Assembly (NCBI GenBank): GCA_025934455.1
Contig: JAICYA010000056.1
Location: 1 to 9,029, forward strand
Reading direction: 5' to 3'
Origin: Rudaea sp.
GTDB taxonomy: Bacteria; Pseudomonadota; Gammaproteobacteria; Xanthomonadales; Rhodanobacteraceae
Length of the DNA stretch: 9,029 nucleotides
Shown here: in pieces, positions 7,345 to 9,029 of the stretch
How the letters are laid out: the number at the start of each line of letters is the position of its first letter
Position numbering within the stretch: the first letter of the stretch is position 1
Position numbers and translations under genes: made by a program
Notes under the pieces: model-generated
The model's database searches: none
Seen by the model: the letters and a program-made list of their open reading frames with translations, nothing else
Told to the model about the DNA's origin: nothing

Positions 7345-8048
7345 ACTGTCTTGAATTCCGCCGCGAACTGAACATCCATCCGCAGTCGAACGACGCGGAT
7401 TTCGTCGCGCACGCGCGCGCATGTCCGCGTTGTGCGCAGGCGCAGGCGGACGCACTCGCGTTCGAGGCTACGCTGGGTCGCGCGCTGGCGATTCCGCCGC
7501 CGTCGAACCTGGCCGAATCCATCTTGCTCGCGCAGGCCACGCAGCAGCGCCGCGAACGCCGGCGCTGGGCCAGCGGGGCTGGCTGGCTCACGCTCGCCGC
7601 GGCCGCCGTGCTTGCCGTGGGCGTCGGCTGGCGCGTCACGCGCGCGCAGCCGCTGGGCGATGCGGCGATCGCGCACATGCTCGGCGCGGAAGCGCCGGCG
7701 CTGGCCATGACCGCGCCGATCGCTGCCGGCGACGTGCGCAAGGCGTTCGCCAAGCGCGGCGTCGACCTGGCCCAGGTGCCCGCCGATATCAGCTACGTGC
7801 AGTGCTGTCCGGTCGGCAAGTTCAAGTCCGTGCACATGGTGATGCCGCGCGCGACCGGCCCGGTCACGGTAATGTACTTGGTCGACGACAAGGGCGGCGC
7901 GCGTGCCGATTTCGCGCATGCCGGCTGGATCGGCCGCAGCGTGCCGATGGCGCACGGAACCTTGGTCATGATCGGCCACGATGCCAGCCAGTTCGCACAG
8001 ATCGAGCAGGAATGGCAATCGACGCTGCAAGCCTCGACGCGCATCTGA
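7341..8048 (+). CDS. Membrane anti-sigma factor with zinc-binding N-terminus and DUF3379-like C-terminal domain
   Basis: A 235-residue predicted inner-membrane protein. The N-terminal cytoplasmic part contains HARACPRC, i.e. H24-x3-C28-x2-C31, with an upstream C3: the HxxxCxxC arrangement of zinc-binding anti-sigma (ZAS) domains that cage their sigma factor and often release it on thiol oxidation. RRERRR (70-75) precedes one transmembrane helix (about 78-97), which orients the N-terminus inward. The C-terminal domain, presumably periplasmic, has YVQCCPVGKFKSVHMVM (cysteines 155-156, histidine 165) and TGPVTVMYLV, resembling DUF3379 proteins that accompany ECF sigma genes. Its start overlaps the sigma-factor stop by 4 bp, which gives matched expression. 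The anti-sigma role is inferred from position plus motif; the signal sensed is unknown. Confidence 0.85.
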
Positions 8049-8072
8049 GTCCATCCCGGTTCCAGGTCGTTC

Positions 8073-8092
8073 GCGGTTTGAACGCCAACCGC
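8073..8092. terminator. Hairpin between the convergent anti-sigma and TPR genes
   Basis: GCGGTT (8073-8078) pairs with AACCGC (8087-8092) across an 8-nt loop in the 54-bp gap between two converging genes. No U tract follows on either strand, so a bidirectional terminator role is suggested only by position. Confidence 0.3.
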
Positions 8093-8102
8093 TAGCCAGC
8101 GC

Positions 8103-9029
8103 TCATCGGCAAACGAAAGCGTCCGGCCCCTTGGCGGGTGCGGGTTGGCACAACTCGGGCCAGCCGTAGCGTTTCCAGTAATCCACCATCCCGATGCGCT
8201 GCGCGAAGCCCTGGAATGCAGGGTCGGTGCGGGCCTTGAGCGACCACGGTTCCGGTTGCCAAAGCCAGTTGAAATAGCCGTCCGACAAACCGCTGTGTCC
8301 CTGCTCGAACAGGTCGAACGAGCGCGCCGGCTCCCCCAGTTGCAGCAGCATGGTCGGCGCCCAGTCGTCGCCCAGATGTGCGTCTAGAGTTTTCAGCGCC
8401 GTTTGGTGCCGTGCGGCGTCGCCATAAGTGCCGCGATAGATCACTTGCAGATCGGCGACGGGAATCTTCGTGCCCATTTGGCTCGTCGAAGCGGCAAAAT
8501 CCCGCGCAGATCCAGCCATATCGCCATGTGCCGCGTCGTAGTATTCCAGCATCAACGCGCCGAATGCGGACTCCGCCACGCCACCGCGATGGATATACGC
8601 CAGCGCGCCGGCCTGGTCGCCTTCGCGCCAACGCAACGCGCTCTTGTAAAACAGCAGCAACGGATTGGCCGGGTCGTTGGCGAGGGCGGCGTCGATCCGC
8701 ACCTCGGCATCACGGGTCCGGCCCATCGCGGCCAGTTCATTGGACGCCCAGTAATTCACGGCGGAATTGTCCGGCGCCAGTCCCAGCGCGCGTTGCATGG
8801 GCTCCACCATCGCCAGGTAATGTCGTTGCGAAAACTGGTTGTAGCTGAGTGCGGCGTAGGCTTCCGCATCTTCCGAATCAAGCGCGAGCGCGCGATGCGC
8901 GGCGTCATCGGACGCTCGCCAGCTCGTTTTCCAGTCGTTCCCCGTGTATTGCGACAGCACCGCGTAAGCGACTGCGAGCTTGGACCAGGCGCGCGCAAAA
9001 TTCGGGTCGAGCATGGTGGCTTTCTGCAG
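8103..9029 (-). CDS. TPR-repeat protein, C-terminal part (runs off right edge)
   Basis: The minus-strand frame is open to the last base, giving 308 visible residues; the ATG at 9014 lies inside a TPR helix (ATMLDPNFARAWSKLAVAY) and the frame continues upstream of it, so it is probably not the real start. At least four tetratricopeptide-like units are visible: near 1-22, ALALDSEDAEAYAALSY, ALGLAPDNSAVNYWASNELAAMGR, and AALANDPANPLLLFYKSALRWREGD. The end (KARTDPAFQGFAQRIGMVDYWKRYGWPELC) resembles the tails of large multidomain TPR proteins in this group. Those carry an N-terminal winged-helix (CadC-like), adenylate-cyclase or Ser/Thr-kinase domain. Which, if any, applies here is outside the window. 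The function is therefore unknown beyond protein-protein interaction. It converges on the sigma/anti-sigma genes. Confidence 0.8.
   Translation of the reverse strand: MQKATMLDPNFARAWSKLAVAYAVLSQYTGNDWKTSWRASDDAAHRALALDSEDAEAYAALSYNQFSQRHYLAMVEPMQRALGLAPDNSAVNYWASNELAAMGRTRDAEVRIDAALANDPANPLLLFYKSALRWREGDQAGALAYIHRGGVAESAFGALMLEYYDAAHGDMAGSARDFAASTSQMGTKIPVADLQVIYRGTYGDAARHQTALKTLDAHLGDDWAPTMLLQLGEPARSFDLFEQGHSGLSDGYFNWLWQPEPWSLKARTDPAFQGFAQRIGMVDYWKRYGWPELCQPAPAKGPDAFVCR

Noticed and set aside
9024..9029. CTGCAG (PstI site) exactly at the right end
   Set aside because: Could hint at a clone boundary, but a single six-base match at an arbitrary window end is not evidence of anything biological.

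Overview
The window is an ordinary-looking, gene-dense piece of a high-GC gammaproteobacterial chromosome. Protein style (CalB-like aldehyde dehydrogenase, magnesium-type HemB, ECF sigma factor with a DUF3379-like anti-sigma partner, weak or absent Shine-Dalgarno sites) and gene order point to the Xanthomonadales, probably Rhodanobacteraceae or Xanthomonadaceae. That placement is an inference from protein resemblance, not a database result. I see no tRNA, rRNA, insertion sequence, prophage, integron or CRISPR array. No stretch of 300 bases lacks a gene; the longest gap is 3726-3933.

Layout. (1) 1-1078, minus: the first three quarters of a coniferyl-aldehyde-dehydrogenase-like ALDH, cut by the window edge. 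(2) 1113-1649, plus: a YrdA-type gamma-carbonic-anhydrase-like protein, divergent from the ALDH across only 34 bp and overlapping tail-to-tail with the next gene. (3) 1633-3725, minus: a tight hemB-aroE-yeiW operon (tetrapyrrole synthesis, shikimate pathway, small cysteine-cluster protein). (4) 3726-3933: the main regulatory region, with a hemB promoter and, on the plus side, a dyad, a promoter and a hairpin that covers a Shine-Dalgarno site. (5) 3934-4368, plus: a very small membrane-anchored SPFH/band-7 protein. (6) 4369-4460: back-to-back hairpins. (7) 4461-8048, plus: rsmG-parA-parB-ECF sigma-anti-sigma, a run with overlaps or gaps of at most 10 bp. (8) 8103-9029, minus: the C-terminal part of a TPR protein, convergent with the anti-sigma gene and cut by the right edge.

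How the genes fit together. RsmG, ParA and ParB are the familiar 16S rRNA methylation and chromosome-segregation cluster. Here mnmG is not next to rsmG, and a mini-SPFH gene sits there instead. The cluster runs on without a gap into an ECF sigma factor and a membrane anti-sigma factor with a zinc-binding HxxxCxxC motif, which suggests a thiol or metal stress-sensing switch. hemB and aroE are start/stop overlapped and were probably selected for co-translation.

I found no clear new defence or mobile system. The items most worth a second look are the mini-SPFH gene with its layered regulatory signals, the 44-nt hairpin ending exactly at the rsmG start codon, the mirror-image leaderless promoters at 1085-1106, and the sigma/anti-sigma pair attached to parAB.
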